NCBI RefSeq assembly: GCF_900167455.1
Contig: NZ_FUWJ01000002.1
Span: forward strand, 496,305-560,304
DNA length: 64,000 nt
From: Enhydrobacter aerosaccus
GTDB lineage: Bacteria > Pseudomonadota > Alphaproteobacteria > Reyranellales > Reyranellaceae
Direction of reading: 5' to 3'
Below, one piece after another: positions 56,525 through 64,000 of the stretch (positions are counted from its first letter, which is position 1; each line of letters opens with the position of its first letter). The translations under genes were made by a program, and so were the position numbers. Below the pieces are notes generated by a model. It was not told the DNA's origin and searched no databases. It saw nothing but the letters and a program-made list of their open reading frames with translations.

Positions 56525-57535
56525 ATGCCACAGAACCCACGAATCCCGCCAGCACGGCCACTGTCGGTCGAGATCCTCGCCTTCCCGGGGGTCGACCTCC
56601 TCGACGTTGCGGGCGCTTTGTCGGTCTTCACGGTCGCCAATGACAGGCTTGCACGCACCGGTGGCCTCCCTGCCTATGCGGTGCGGGTCGTCGCCGATAG
56701 CGACCCGATGCTGGTTACGTCGGCCGGGCTCGGGATCGCGGCCGATCGGTTGCCGTCTCCGCGCCAAGCGGTGGACACGTTGGTGGTGGCCGGCGGTCCG
56801 GGCGTCTATGCGGCCGCCGACGATCGGCGACTGACCACCTGGGTACGGCGCCGGGCGACGGTTGCCCGCCGCGTCGTCTCGGTCTGCACTGGCGCCTTCC
56901 TGCTCGGCGCCGCCGGCCTGCTCGAGGGGCGGCGCGTCGTCACCCACTGGACACGCTGCGCCGAGCTCGCGCGGCGCTTCCCCAAGGCCAGGGTCGAGTC
57001 CGATCCGATCTTCCTGCAGGACGGCGCCATCTGGACCTCCGCCGGCGTGACGGCCGGAATCGATCTGTCGCTTGCCCTTGTCGAGCAGGATCTCGGTCGG
57101 CCGTTGGCGCTGGACGTCGCCCGTCAGCTGGTCGTGTTCTTCAAGCGACCCGGCGGGCAGGCGCAATTCAGCACGACGCTGTCGCTGCAAAAGGCCGAGG
57201 ACAGGTTCGGCGCGCTCAACGACTGGATCGGCAACCACCTGTCCGAGGATCTGTCCTTGACCGCCCTGGCCCGGAAGGCGGGCATGAGCGAACGCAGCTT
57301 CAGCCGCCACTATACAGCCGCGACGGGACTGAGCCCCGCCCGTGCCGTCGAACGCCTGCGCCTCGAAGCCGCGCGCCGATTGCTGTCCGATACACGCACG
57401 CCGGTGAAGCGCGTGGCGCTGCGCTGCGGTTTCGGCTCCGAGGAGATCATGCGCCGCAGCTTTCTCCGCGTGCTAGGCACGACACCAAGCGCCTATCGCG
57501 CGGCGTTCAGCCTCTTGGGCAGAGTCCCGAACTGA
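56525..57535 (+). CDS. GlxA-family transcriptional regulator (DJ-1/PfpI plus AraC domain)
   Basis: This 336-residue regulator has an N-terminal DJ-1/PfpI-like domain (VEILAFPGVDLLDVAGALSV, with VVSVCTGAFLLGAAGLLEGR at the Cys elbow). The C-terminal AraC DNA-binding domain shows LTALARKAGMSERSFSRHYT and RVALRCGFGSEEIMRRSFLR. It probably controls the divergent isochorismatase gene. The ATG at 56525 gives MPQNPRIPP; longer in-frame sequence upstream overlaps the hydrolase gene and is not plausible. Confidence 0.9.
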   Translation: MPQNPRIPPARPLSVEILAFPGVDLLDVAGALSVFTVANDRLARTGGLPAYAVRVVADSDPMLVTSAGLGIAADRLPSPRQAVDTLVVAGGPGVYAAADDRRLTTWVRRRATVARRVVSVCTGAFLLGAAGLLEGRRVVTHWTRCAELARRFPKARVESDPIFLQDGAIWTSAGVTAGIDLSLALVEQDLGRPLALDVARQLVVFFKRPGGQAQFSTTLSLQKAEDRFGALNDWIGNHLSEDLSLTALARKAGMSERSFSRHYTAATGLSPARAVERLRLEAARRLLSDTRTPVKRVALRCGFGSEEIMRRSFLRVLGTTPSAYRAAFSLLGRVPN

Positions 57536-57541
57536 TGCTGT

Positions 57542-58270
57542 TCACGGCAAGACTTGTCTTTTCCTTGGCCCCTTCCCTATTTCGACACTACCTGCCGCCG
57601 CGAGAGAACCGAGTACAGATCGTAGCTGATCAGCGAGATCGGGAGCGCCTTCCCCGTAGCGCACGACCGGCGCACCGAGCCGCTGCACCTCCATTGGCAC
57701 CAACGCCGATTCAGGAAGCAACACGATCGTGCACCCCGGCTTGGTCTTTTCGAGGTACGCGATTTCCCCATCTGATGGGTCCGCCTTGCGCGACAAATCG
57801 ATAACGGCAAAGCCGCAACCCCACCCGAGCCGCTCCCTCTCTTCCTCCAGTGCCTGCTGCGAGACACAGAGAGTAAGATCAGATCCCCCGCCAAGCCGCT
57901 GTCGCGAAACTTCGCTCCTGCTGATCCTCTTATAAATCTTGACGCCCATAAGGACGGCGATGATGAGACTAGAAACCGTCTTCAGCCTGAAGCCGTTCTG
58001 GCTCAAGTTGAGCAAGATAGCTAAGACGACAAACGGCAGCATCGTCAAAAGCGCGGTGTTGAGCACCTCAAGGGTGGCGTTCAACCACCCTTCATCGTCT
58101 TTCTGCGGAGCGTCCCGATCGAGATCGAGCGCCATGATCCGATAAGGCGCAAGATGGCGGACCAGTTGCGACAACGCCTCGACATTCGGCGCGACGTCGA
58201 GGGCCCTGAGAAACAGGACGTCGCTGCCACGGCTCACGGGCGCATCCGCTCGAATACTGGCGAACAGCAC
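57542..58270 (-). CDS. Membrane protein of unknown function
   Basis: This 242-residue protein has two membrane segments in the middle (ALLTMLPFVVLAILLNLSQ and TVSSLIIAVLMGVKIYKRI). A soluble N-terminal part precedes them and a soluble C-terminal domain follows (about 130-242; LGAPVVRYGEGAPDLADQL). The start is GTG at 58270. Base composition appears lower in G/C than the neighbours, suggesting acquisition. No family was recognised. It is convergent with the GlxA-type gene. Confidence 0.65.
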   Translation of the reverse strand: MLFASIRADAPVSRGSDVLFLRALDVAPNVEALSQLVRHLAPYRIMALDLDRDAPQKDDEGWLNATLEVLNTALLTMLPFVVLAILLNLSQNGFRLKTVSSLIIAVLMGVKIYKRISRSEVSRQRLGGGSDLTLCVSQQALEEERERLGWGCGFAVIDLSRKADPSDGEIAYLEKTKPGCTIVLLPESALVPMEVQRLGAPVVRYGEGAPDLADQLRSVLGSLAAAGSVEIGKGPRKRQVLP

Positions 58271-58429
58271 ATTACCGCCCGCTCGGTCGGCGCCATTTCA
58301 TCCATGCGGCGCGCCGCGAACACACTCATCATCGACGCAACCTTCGGCCGAACCCACCGAGATTACTATCGCTCGCGGTCATCAGCTAGCATGGCTGTTA
58401 CAAAGTCAGTGCAGCAACGATGCTGCCGT

Positions 58430-59464
58430 TCACGTCGCCGCGTACCGCGTCGGCAGGCGGGCGATGTCCTGGATCAGGTCAGGCGGCAGGTCGGCCGGTT
58501 TTGACGAGTTGGCGCTGGCGCTGATCGAATCGACCAGGCCGCCGAAGCGCTGCTCGATGGCCGCGGCGATCTGGTCGTGGCGGCCGACGGCGGCGAACAG
58601 ATGGACGACATCGTCGGGCACCTGCGCGGCGATCTCGCTCCACTGCCCTGCCTTGGTCATGGCATTGAGCTTGCGGCCGAGATCGCCCAAACCGTGCTCC
58701 TCGAACACCGGCCAGTAGGCCGGCGTCGAGCCGTAGAAGGCCACGCGATAGCGTACCCACTCGAACAGCTTCGCGACCGCCGCGTCGTCCTTGCCGGTGA
58801 CCACGAACCCGCCGCCGGAGATATCGAAGGCCTCGCGCGGCCGGCTCGCCTTCGCCAGCCCCTCGGACAGGATCGGCAGGATCTGCCGCTCGAGATAGCG
58901 CCGCGTGCAGAAGACATGGAGCTTCACGCCATCGCATTCCTCGGCCGCGACCTTCATCATGGCCGGGCCGACGGCGGCGATGCCGATGCGCGGCAGCGGG
59001 CCGTCATAGGGCTCGGGCACGAAGTTCGGCGTCATCAGGGTGAAGCGGTAGTGCTTGCCCTCGTAGGCGAGCTTGCCGTCGCCCTTCCACGCCGTCCAGA
59101 TCGCCCGCACCGCCTGCACATATTCGCGCATGCGCGGCGCCGGCGCCGACCAGGGCACGGAGAAGCGCTTCTCGTTGTGGGCGCGGATCTGCGAGCCCAG
59201 CCCCAGCGTAAAGCGGCCGCCGGTACTGGCGGCGAGATCCCAGCCGATATTGGCGCAGACCATGGGCGAGCGGGCGAAGGCGATGGCGACGCCCGTGTGC
59301 AGCTCGATCCGCCGCGTCGTGGCGCCGGCCACGGCGAGGGCCAGGAAGGGATCGTGCTTGTTCTCCTGCGTGCTGACGCCGGTATAGCCGTCGGCCTCGA
59401 TCGCCTGGGCCGCCGGAACCACCTTCCGCAGGTCCTCCTGCGGCAATGTCGTAAAGATGCGCAT
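58430..59464 (-). CDS. LLM-class F420-dependent oxidoreductase
   Basis: This 344-residue protein has the luciferase-like TIM barrel of the bacterial LLM family. MRIFTTLPQEDLRKVVPAAQ, DGYTGVSTQENKHDPFLALA, GVAIAFARSPMVCANIGWDL and GRFTLGLGSQIRAHNEKRF are typical of F420-linked members, including the TIGR03617 type. It may use F420 or FMN; this cannot be told by eye. No partner reductase is adjacent. Confidence 0.9.
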   Translation of the reverse strand: MRIFTTLPQEDLRKVVPAAQAIEADGYTGVSTQENKHDPFLALAVAGATTRRIELHTGVAIAFARSPMVCANIGWDLAASTGGRFTLGLGSQIRAHNEKRFSVPWSAPAPRMREYVQAVRAIWTAWKGDGKLAYEGKHYRFTLMTPNFVPEPYDGPLPRIGIAAVGPAMMKVAAEECDGVKLHVFCTRRYLERQILPILSEGLAKASRPREAFDISGGGFVVTGKDDAAVAKLFEWVRYRVAFYGSTPAYWPVFEEHGLGDLGRKLNAMTKAGQWSEIAAQVPDDVVHLFAAVGRHDQIAAAIEQRFGGLVDSISASANSSKPADLPPDLIQDIARLPTRYAAT

Positions 59465-59634
59465 CGGTTACCCGCCTGCCAGAGTGAAGAGGCGAAAGCC
59501 TAACATGGGCCGCGGCGACCGAAGCCCCCGGTCTGCTCTCTCCACACCGACTGGCGGCACGCAGCTAGCGTCTGATCCCAGCAGCGTCCGCCATCGCTGA
59601 TGCCGATGTCGCCCTTCAGGGCGAATCACCCGTT

Positions 59635-59934
59635 TCAGTTCGACATCGCCTCGGCATGGAGGCGGAGCCCAAGGGCACGGACCACCTTTAGTATCGTTCC
59701 GAACTCCGGGTTTCCGTCCGGCGACAAGGCCTTGTAGAGACTTTCCCGGCCAAGGCCCGTCTCGCGTGCCAGTTCGCTCATTCCCCTCGCCCTTGCAATA
59801 TTCCCAAGAGCAGCGGCGATAACGCGCGAATCGCCGTCCTCCATGGCCGCTTCCAGATATGCCGCAATATCTTCCGGCGTCTTGAGCAATTCGGCACTGT
59901 CGTAACGTGTCGTCCTGACTTTCTTGCGTCCCAT
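59635..59934 (-). CDS. HigA-type antitoxin (putative addiction module antidote)
   Basis: This 99-residue protein matches the antidote of the HigBA-like addiction modules. TRYDSAELLKTPEDIAAYLE at the start is the family hallmark. The helix-turn-helix reads RGMSELARETGLGRESLYKAL, then NPEFGTILKVVRALGLRLH. The ATG at 59934 has AGGAGA upstream. The gene lies ten bases after the toxin frame on the same strand, in the toxin-first order. The toxin frame is broken, so the antitoxin may be orphaned. Confidence 0.9.
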   Translation of the reverse strand: MGRKKVRTTRYDSAELLKTPEDIAAYLEAAMEDGDSRVIAAALGNIARARGMSELARETGLGRESLYKALSPDGNPEFGTILKVVRALGLRLHAEAMSN

Positions 59935-59944
59935 CAGGAATCTC

Positions 59945-60237
59945 CTAGAGGTTTCGAGCCATGGCCACCGCGCGCTTGATATCGCGGCTCTGGGTTCTCT
60001 TGTCCCCTCCAATCAACAGGATCACCAACTCGCGACCATGCTGCTTGAAGTACACTCGATAGCCTGGGCCATAATCTATTCGCAATTCACTCACGCCGCT
60101 GCCGACAGACTTCGCATCCCCGGCCAGGCCGAGGGCCAAACGATCCAATCGCACCTATAAATACGCGCCCGCGCCTGCCGATCTTCCAACCTTTCAAGCC
60201 AAGCGGCGAAGACCGGTGTCTGGCGTATTTTGACCAC
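59945..60237 (-). pseudogene. HigB/RelE-type toxin, frameshifted
   Basis: The C-terminal 68 residues (LDRLALGLAGDAKSVGSGVS through GDKRTQSRDIKRAVAMARNL) match addiction-module killer proteins. The expected N-terminus is present in another frame from a GTG at 60237: VKIRQTPVFAAWLERLEDRQ, then ARARIY. The two frames meet near 60155-60160, where two extra bases (or one missing base) break the frame. A short product from the GTG at 60154 would lack the first third. Inactivation or a sequencing error are both possible. Confidence 0.7.
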
Positions 60238-60292
60238 CCGATGATTGTATCCTATGGAATACTGGCGATCAAGGCGTAGATCTTGAAGGTCC

Positions 60293-60925
60293 CTACGGCG
60301 TCACCGGGTTGCGGGCGTCGGCGATGATGCGGCCGCCGATCAGCACGAACGACACTCCGGCGACGCGCTCGATCCAGTGACGCGCATGCTGGAAGCGGCG
60401 CATGACCGGCGCCGACGACATGAACAGCGAGACGATCGAATACCAGGTGAGGCTGCTGGCGACGACGAGGCCGATCATCAGCACCATCAGCCAGCCGGGC
60501 GTGCTGGCGGTGACCGCGGTCGCGAAGACGCTGGCGAACAGCACGATCGCCTTGGGATTGGTCAGCGTCACCAGGAAGCCGAACACGAGGGCGCTGCCGC
60601 GCATCGGACCGCAGGCGACATCGGCCTCGACCGGGGCCGGCTTGGCCCGCAGCAGCTTGATGCCGAGGTAGATCAGGTAGCCGCCGCCCAGCACGCGCAC
60701 GACCCAGGTGAGCCACTGATACTGGACCAGCACCGCCGAGAGCCCGAGCAGGCTGAGCGTCGCGTAAAAGCCGAGACCGGTGGAGACGCCGATCGTGGTC
60801 AGCAGCCCCGCCCGCGTGCCGCGCGTCAGCGACGAGCGGACCACGGCCACGAAATCGGGCCCCGGCAGCAGCAGCGCCGGAATGAAGACGCCGAACACCG
60901 GCACCAGTACGCTCATCGCTCCCAT
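60293..60925 (-). CDS. LysE family translocator
   Basis: This 210-residue exporter has about six membrane helices and the LysE/RhtB signature: VFGVFIPALLLPGPDFVAVV, RAGLLTTIGVSTGLGFYATL, YLIYLGIKLLRAKPAP and TNPKAIVLFASVFATAV. It probably exports amino acids; substrate unknown. The ATG at 60925 has GAGGAAG upstream; another in-frame ATG lies three codons in. No regulator gene is adjacent. Confidence 0.9.
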   Translation of the reverse strand: MGAMSVLVPVFGVFIPALLLPGPDFVAVVRSSLTRGTRAGLLTTIGVSTGLGFYATLSLLGLSAVLVQYQWLTWVVRVLGGGYLIYLGIKLLRAKPAPVEADVACGPMRGSALVFGFLVTLTNPKAIVLFASVFATAVTASTPGWLMVLMIGLVVASSLTWYSIVSLFMSSAPVMRRFQHARHWIERVAGVSFVLIGGRIIADARNPVTP

Positions 60926-61010
60926 GGCCTGCTTCCTCGCTGGTGGCGGCAAAGCCGCCTCGCCTGAACCAACCGATCGGGAGTGCCGCCTGTCCAGCCA
61001 TTTCCGGACA

Positions 61011-61152
61011 GTGTCATCCCGAGCGGAGCGAGGGATCTCGACCTGAAACCGCCAAGAATCCCTCCCTGAAGCGTGGAGGTTACTCCGCGCAACCAGGGAT
61101 GACACCACGGGCAATTCGAAAATGTCGATGCGCCGCAGGCAGGCCATTCGCC
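61011..61152. repeat. Interspersed repeat, left inverted copy
   Basis: A palindromic element begins TGTCATCCCGAGCGGAGCGA and ends near GGGATGACACC (61011-61107). It overlaps a 57-base outer part (61096-61152) that is an inverted copy of 62116-62173, with about 90 percent identity by eye. Confidence 0.75.
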
Positions 61153-61216
61153 ACGGAACGCCACCGGATGGCGCCCAGGCACGGCCCCGCTACACGCGGG
61201 GGTTGGCCTCTTCGAC

Positions 61217-62008
61217 TTGGCGAGTCTGCGACTCCTGAGAACATTCAAGAATGAATGTCATCATGGCTATATTTCCGCATCTCAGCCCGGCGACCACGCG
61301 CTCTTGATTATCGCTGGCGGATTCCCACAGTACTTGTGCCTGCAGGACTTGGATACCAACCATTCACAACGCCTCTTGGATACGAATCAAGAGTTCGACA
61401 GCATAAATAGCGCCCAATTCCTCTCGCAGGACGAAGTTCTTTTTATCGGATGGGGCCCAAGAGCGTCCGACACTATCGCGGCCGCAAAAGAAGTCGGAAG
61501 CACGTCCCGTGGAGTCGGCCTACCCTATCGTATGAAGTTCGGCAGCAAGCCGCAGATCGCCTTCCCCCAAATCCTCGCGCGCGACAGAGCCCTGTCTGCT
61601 CCGATTGAACTGTCCGGCCTTCCCGAAATCTCGACCTCTCGTGATGGCGAGCGTGTCGCCTACATCGCTCGCTCATTGAGCGAGGATGCACGAGCCGAGG
61701 AACAGCGAAAACATCCTAAACGGTATAGCGAGCCACATCGATACGACCTGTTTGTGATCGAAGGCGAGGTTACCCGGCAAGTCACACACTTAGAAACCTA
61801 CATGAGTTTAGTAGACTTATCTTATAGCGGCACAACAGCCGCGATAGGATTGTCGGTTGGCCCGATGACAAACGAAAAATATGTGAACCGGTCGCTACGC
61901 ACCTTTGAGCCCGCGATTGTCGACATCAATACCGGCGCGGTAACGCGCACAGACCTGATCGCCCGCGTCAACGCCAATCCGCAGTTTGCTCCTGTGGCGG
62001 CCAAGTAA
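61217..62008 (+). CDS. Orphan protein of unknown function, possible beta-propeller fragment
   Basis: This frame of up to 263 residues starts with TTG at 61217; no better start is evident, and the N-terminus may be truncated. Segments such as ISTSRDGERVAYIARSLSED and DLFVIEGEVTRQVTHLETYM recall TolB/WD40-like propeller blades, but this is weak. Base composition is clearly lower in G/C than the neighbours. It lies between inverted copies of an interspersed repeat, so transfer or insertion is likely. Confidence 0.55.
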   Translation: MASLRLLRTFKNECHHGYISASQPGDHALLIIAGGFPQYLCLQDLDTNHSQRLLDTNQEFDSINSAQFLSQDEVLFIGWGPRASDTIAAAKEVGSTSRGVGLPYRMKFGSKPQIAFPQILARDRALSAPIELSGLPEISTSRDGERVAYIARSLSEDARAEEQRKHPKRYSEPHRYDLFVIEGEVTRQVTHLETYMSLVDLSYSGTTAAIGLSVGPMTNEKYVNRSLRTFEPAIVDINTGAVTRTDLIARVNANPQFAPVAAK

Positions 62009-62048
62009 GCGGTCCTGCGACGGCGGCGTACCCTCCGCATTCCAGCAA

Positions 62049-62076
62049 GGGATCCCTCGCTCCGCTCGGGATGACA
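62049..62076. repeat. Short copy of the interspersed palindromic repeat
   Basis: The half-element GGATCCCTCGC followed by TCCGCTCGGGATGACA matches the right arm of the 9937-10008 repeat almost exactly. It lies 40 bases after the orphan gene. Confidence 0.75.
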
Positions 62077-62115
62077 CTGCCGGGGCGCTCTCATTGCTGT
62101 TCGGGGCGTTGCCTC

Positions 62116-62257
62116 GGGGAATGGCCTTGCCTGCGGCGCATCGACGTCTTCGAATTGCCTGTGGTGTCATCCCGAGCGCAGCGAGGGATCTCGACCTGAC
62201 GACGCCAAGGATCCTTCGTTGAAGCGCGGAGCTTACGCCGCCCGACTGGAGATGACA
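62116..62257. repeat. Interspersed repeat, right copy
   Basis: The outer 58 bases (62116-62173) are the inverted partner of 61096-61152. The inner part from TGTCATCCCGAGCGCAGCGA (62165) to GATGACACC (62257) resembles 61011-61107 in the same orientation. Between 62009 and 62312 I see only these repeats and no gene. Confidence 0.75.
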
Positions 62258-62312
62258 CCTGTCTGCCCGGGCCGATGGCGCCCCCGGCCCCCGGAGCCGA
62301 GGGCAGCGACGC

Positions 62313-63911
62313 CTACTCCGCCGCCTGGCGAAGGGGATCGGTGCCGGGCGGGTTGTTGCTGGGGCGCCAGCGCAGGATTGGCTTGCGGGCGGCCAGCGTT
62401 TCGTCGAGGCGGCGGCGCGGCGAGAAGCGCGGCGCGGCCTTGAAATCCTCGACGGCGGTACCGCTTCTGGCCCGCTCGGTGAGCGACCGCAGCGCGCCGA
62501 TGAACTGGTCGAGATCCTCCTTGGCCTGGCTCTCGGTCGGCTCGATCAGCATTGCGCCATGGACCACCAGCGGGAAGTACATGGTCATCGGGTGATAGCC
62601 CTCGTCGATCATCGCCTTGGCGAAATCGAGCGTGCTCACGCCGGTGTCCTTCAGGAAGCTGTCGTCGAACAGGGCCTCGTGCATGCACGGCCCGTCGAAG
62701 GCCGGCGTCATGACGTCCTTCAGCGCCGCCATCACATAGTTGGCCGACAGGACCGCGTCCTCCGAGGCCTGCTTCAGCCCGTCGGCGCCGTGGCTCATGA
62801 TGTAGGCCAGCGCGCGGCTGAACATGCCCATCTGGCCGTGGAACGCCTTCAGCCGCCCGAACGGCGTGCCGGCAACCGCGGTGCCCTCCTCCGCGACCGT
62901 CCACGCGTCCCCGTTCTTCACGATCCAGGGATAGGGCGCGAAGGGCGCCAGCGCCGCCGACAGCACGACCGGGCCCGCACCCGGCCCGCCGCCGCCATGC
63001 GGCGTCGAGAAGGTCTTGTGCAGGTTGATGTGCATGCAGTCGACGCCGAGATCGCCCGGCCGCACGCGGCCGGCGATGGCGTTGAAGTTGGCGCCGTCGC
63101 AATAGAAGTAGGCGCCCGCCTCGTGCACAGCCTTGGCGATCTCGACGATCTCCGATTCGAACAGGCCGCAGGTGTTGGGGTTGGTCAGCATGATCGCCGC
63201 CACCTCGGGACCCAGCGCCGCCTTCAAGGCGGCCAGGTCGACTCGGCCGCGCTCGTTGGCCGGGATCGCCTTGACGGTGAAGCCGAGCGCGGCGGCCGTC
63301 GCGGGATTGGTGCCGTGCGCCGATTCCGGCGCCAGAACGATCTTGCGCTGTGCCCGCTCGCCGCGCGCGTCCAGCGCAGCGGCGATCGCCATCATGCCGC
63401 ACATCTCACCGTGCGCGCCGGCAGCCGGCGACATCGCCACGGCCGGCATCCCGGTCAGGGTCTTGAGCCAGTGCGCCAGCGTGTCGATCAGCTCCAGCGC
63501 GCCCTGCACGGTCGAGATCGGCTGCAGCGGATGCAGATCGCCGATGCCGGCAAGGCGGGCGACCTTCTCGTTGATGCGCGGATTGTGCTTCATCGTGCAC
63601 GAGCCGAGCGGGTAGACGCCCATGTCGATGGCGTAGTTCTTCTGGCTCAGCCGCGTGTAATGCTGGACCACCTGCGGCTCGCTGAGGCCGGGCAAACCGA
63701 TCTCGCCGCCGCGGCGCAGGCCGTTGAGGCGGTCCTTCACCTTGGGCGGCTCCGGCAGGTCGACGCCGCAGCGTCCGGCTTGGCCCATCTCGAAGATCAG
63801 CGGCTCCTCGATCTGGAGCGCGCGGTTACCGGTGAAGGTTTTTGGCGCGGCGGTGGCGTCGGTAACGGCGGTGCCGGCGCGGCCCTGGCTACGGTCGAGC
63901 GACTGGACCAT
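62313..63911 (-). CDS. gcvPB: Glycine dehydrogenase (decarboxylating) subunit 2
   Basis: This 532-residue protein is the PLP-binding half of the split P protein of the glycine cleavage system. The PLP Lys is in MHINLHKTFSTPHGGGGPGA. Other landmarks are YPLGSCTMKHNPRINEKVAR, SPAAGAHGEMCGMMAI and ESAHGTNPATAAALGFTV. The ATG at 63911 has a perfect AAGGAGGT six bases away and overlaps the gcvPA stop by one base. The C-terminus is a basic, Pro-rich tail. Confidence 0.96.
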   Translation of the reverse strand: MVQSLDRSQGRAGTAVTDATAAPKTFTGNRALQIEEPLIFEMGQAGRCGVDLPEPPKVKDRLNGLRRGGEIGLPGLSEPQVVQHYTRLSQKNYAIDMGVYPLGSCTMKHNPRINEKVARLAGIGDLHPLQPISTVQGALELIDTLAHWLKTLTGMPAVAMSPAAGAHGEMCGMMAIAAALDARGERAQRKIVLAPESAHGTNPATAAALGFTVKAIPANERGRVDLAALKAALGPEVAAIMLTNPNTCGLFESEIVEIAKAVHEAGAYFYCDGANFNAIAGRVRPGDLGVDCMHINLHKTFSTPHGGGGPGAGPVVLSAALAPFAPYPWIVKNGDAWTVAEEGTAVAGTPFGRLKAFHGQMGMFSRALAYIMSHGADGLKQASEDAVLSANYVMAALKDVMTPAFDGPCMHEALFDDSFLKDTGVSTLDFAKAMIDEGYHPMTMYFPLVVHGAMLIEPTESQAKEDLDQFIGALRSLTERARSGTAVEDFKAAPRFSPRRRLDETLAARKPILRWRPSNNPPGTDPLRQAAE

Positions 63912-64000
63912 CACAGCACCTCCTTGAGGCCGGCGACGAGCGGCGCCATGCCGTGCTCGGTCGCGGTTTCGGTGGCGGCCAGCAGCAGCAGGTTCGCGAC
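63911..64000 (-). CDS. gcvPA: Glycine dehydrogenase (decarboxylating) subunit 1, C-terminal end
   Basis: Only the last 29 codons are in the window: VANLLLLAATETATEHGMAP, then LVAGLKEVL. The Thr-Glu-x-Ala-Thr stretch and order directly before gcvPB fit GcvPA, the other half of the split P protein. The gene continues beyond the right edge. Its TGA overlaps the gcvPB ATG by one base. Confidence 0.85.
   Translation of the reverse strand, partial: VANLLLLAATETATEHGMAPLVAGLKEVL

Overview
The window looks like chromosomal DNA from a high-GC alphaproteobacterium, probably of the Rhodospirillales or Reyranella type. The genus is inference and was not tested by a search. The support is: F1 and F0 ATP synthase genes in two separate operons, the mdh-sucC-sucD-odhA-odhB-lpd cluster, a CcrM-type GANTC methyltransferase beside rnhB, the neighbourhood mutY - dciA - dsbA - smc, the neighbourhood priA - fsa - DUF484 - xerC, and a LexA-like box of the alphaproteobacterial GAAC-N7-GAAC form. 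No tRNA, rRNA, CRISPR array or intact transposase was recognised.

Layout. 0-5.4 kb: start of the F1 operon (atpH, then atpA leaving the window), priA, and the divergent fsa-DUF484-xerC run. 5.6-8.4 kb: a dihydrofolate-reductase-like gene, an ECF sigma/anti-sigma module with a small secreted protein behind an ECF-like promoter, and a small membrane protein. 8.5-17.5 kb: lower TCA cycle genes on the minus strand. 17.7-24.8 kb: SnoaL-like protein, two alpha/beta hydrolases, zapE, fmt-truA, dapE and a membrane protein. 24.9-33.7 kb: genome-maintenance genes smc, a DsbA-like gene, a DciA-DsbA fusion, mutY, ccrM, a small unknown gene and rnhB. 33.7-45.7 kb: mixed accessory genes: nucleotidyltransferase, membrane cyclase, AEC transporter, M14-like peptidase, radical SAM gene with a LexA-like box, GNAT, a DUF2946-TonB receptor-PepSY metal-uptake set, an orphan periplasmic binding protein, moaB and a cupin.

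45.7-52.7 kb is a likely sulfur locus. A Gln-type (3-mercaptopropionate) thiol dioxygenase overlaps a class III CoA-transferase gene. Both lie downstream of a lytic transglycosylase, and divergent from them is a 733-residue cupin plus four-rhodanese fusion. 52.8-55.4 kb is the F0 operon atpI-B-E-F'-F with a candidate promoter and a strong terminator. 55.4-55.85 kb has no gene but several near-perfect palindromes and an orphan promoter/operator. 55.9-62 kb is accessory: isochorismatase/GlxA pair, an orphan membrane protein, an F420-type oxidoreductase, a HigBA-type pair with a frameshifted toxin, a LysE exporter, and an orphan AT-richer gene between inverted copies of an interspersed repeat. 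The right end is gcvPB with the tail of gcvPA.

The best leads are the in-frame DciA-DsbA fusion, the thiol dioxygenase/CoA-transferase and cupin-rhodanese locus, the LexA-like box at the radical SAM gene, the GANTC cluster at ccrM, and the palindrome-rich gene-free stretch after atpF.
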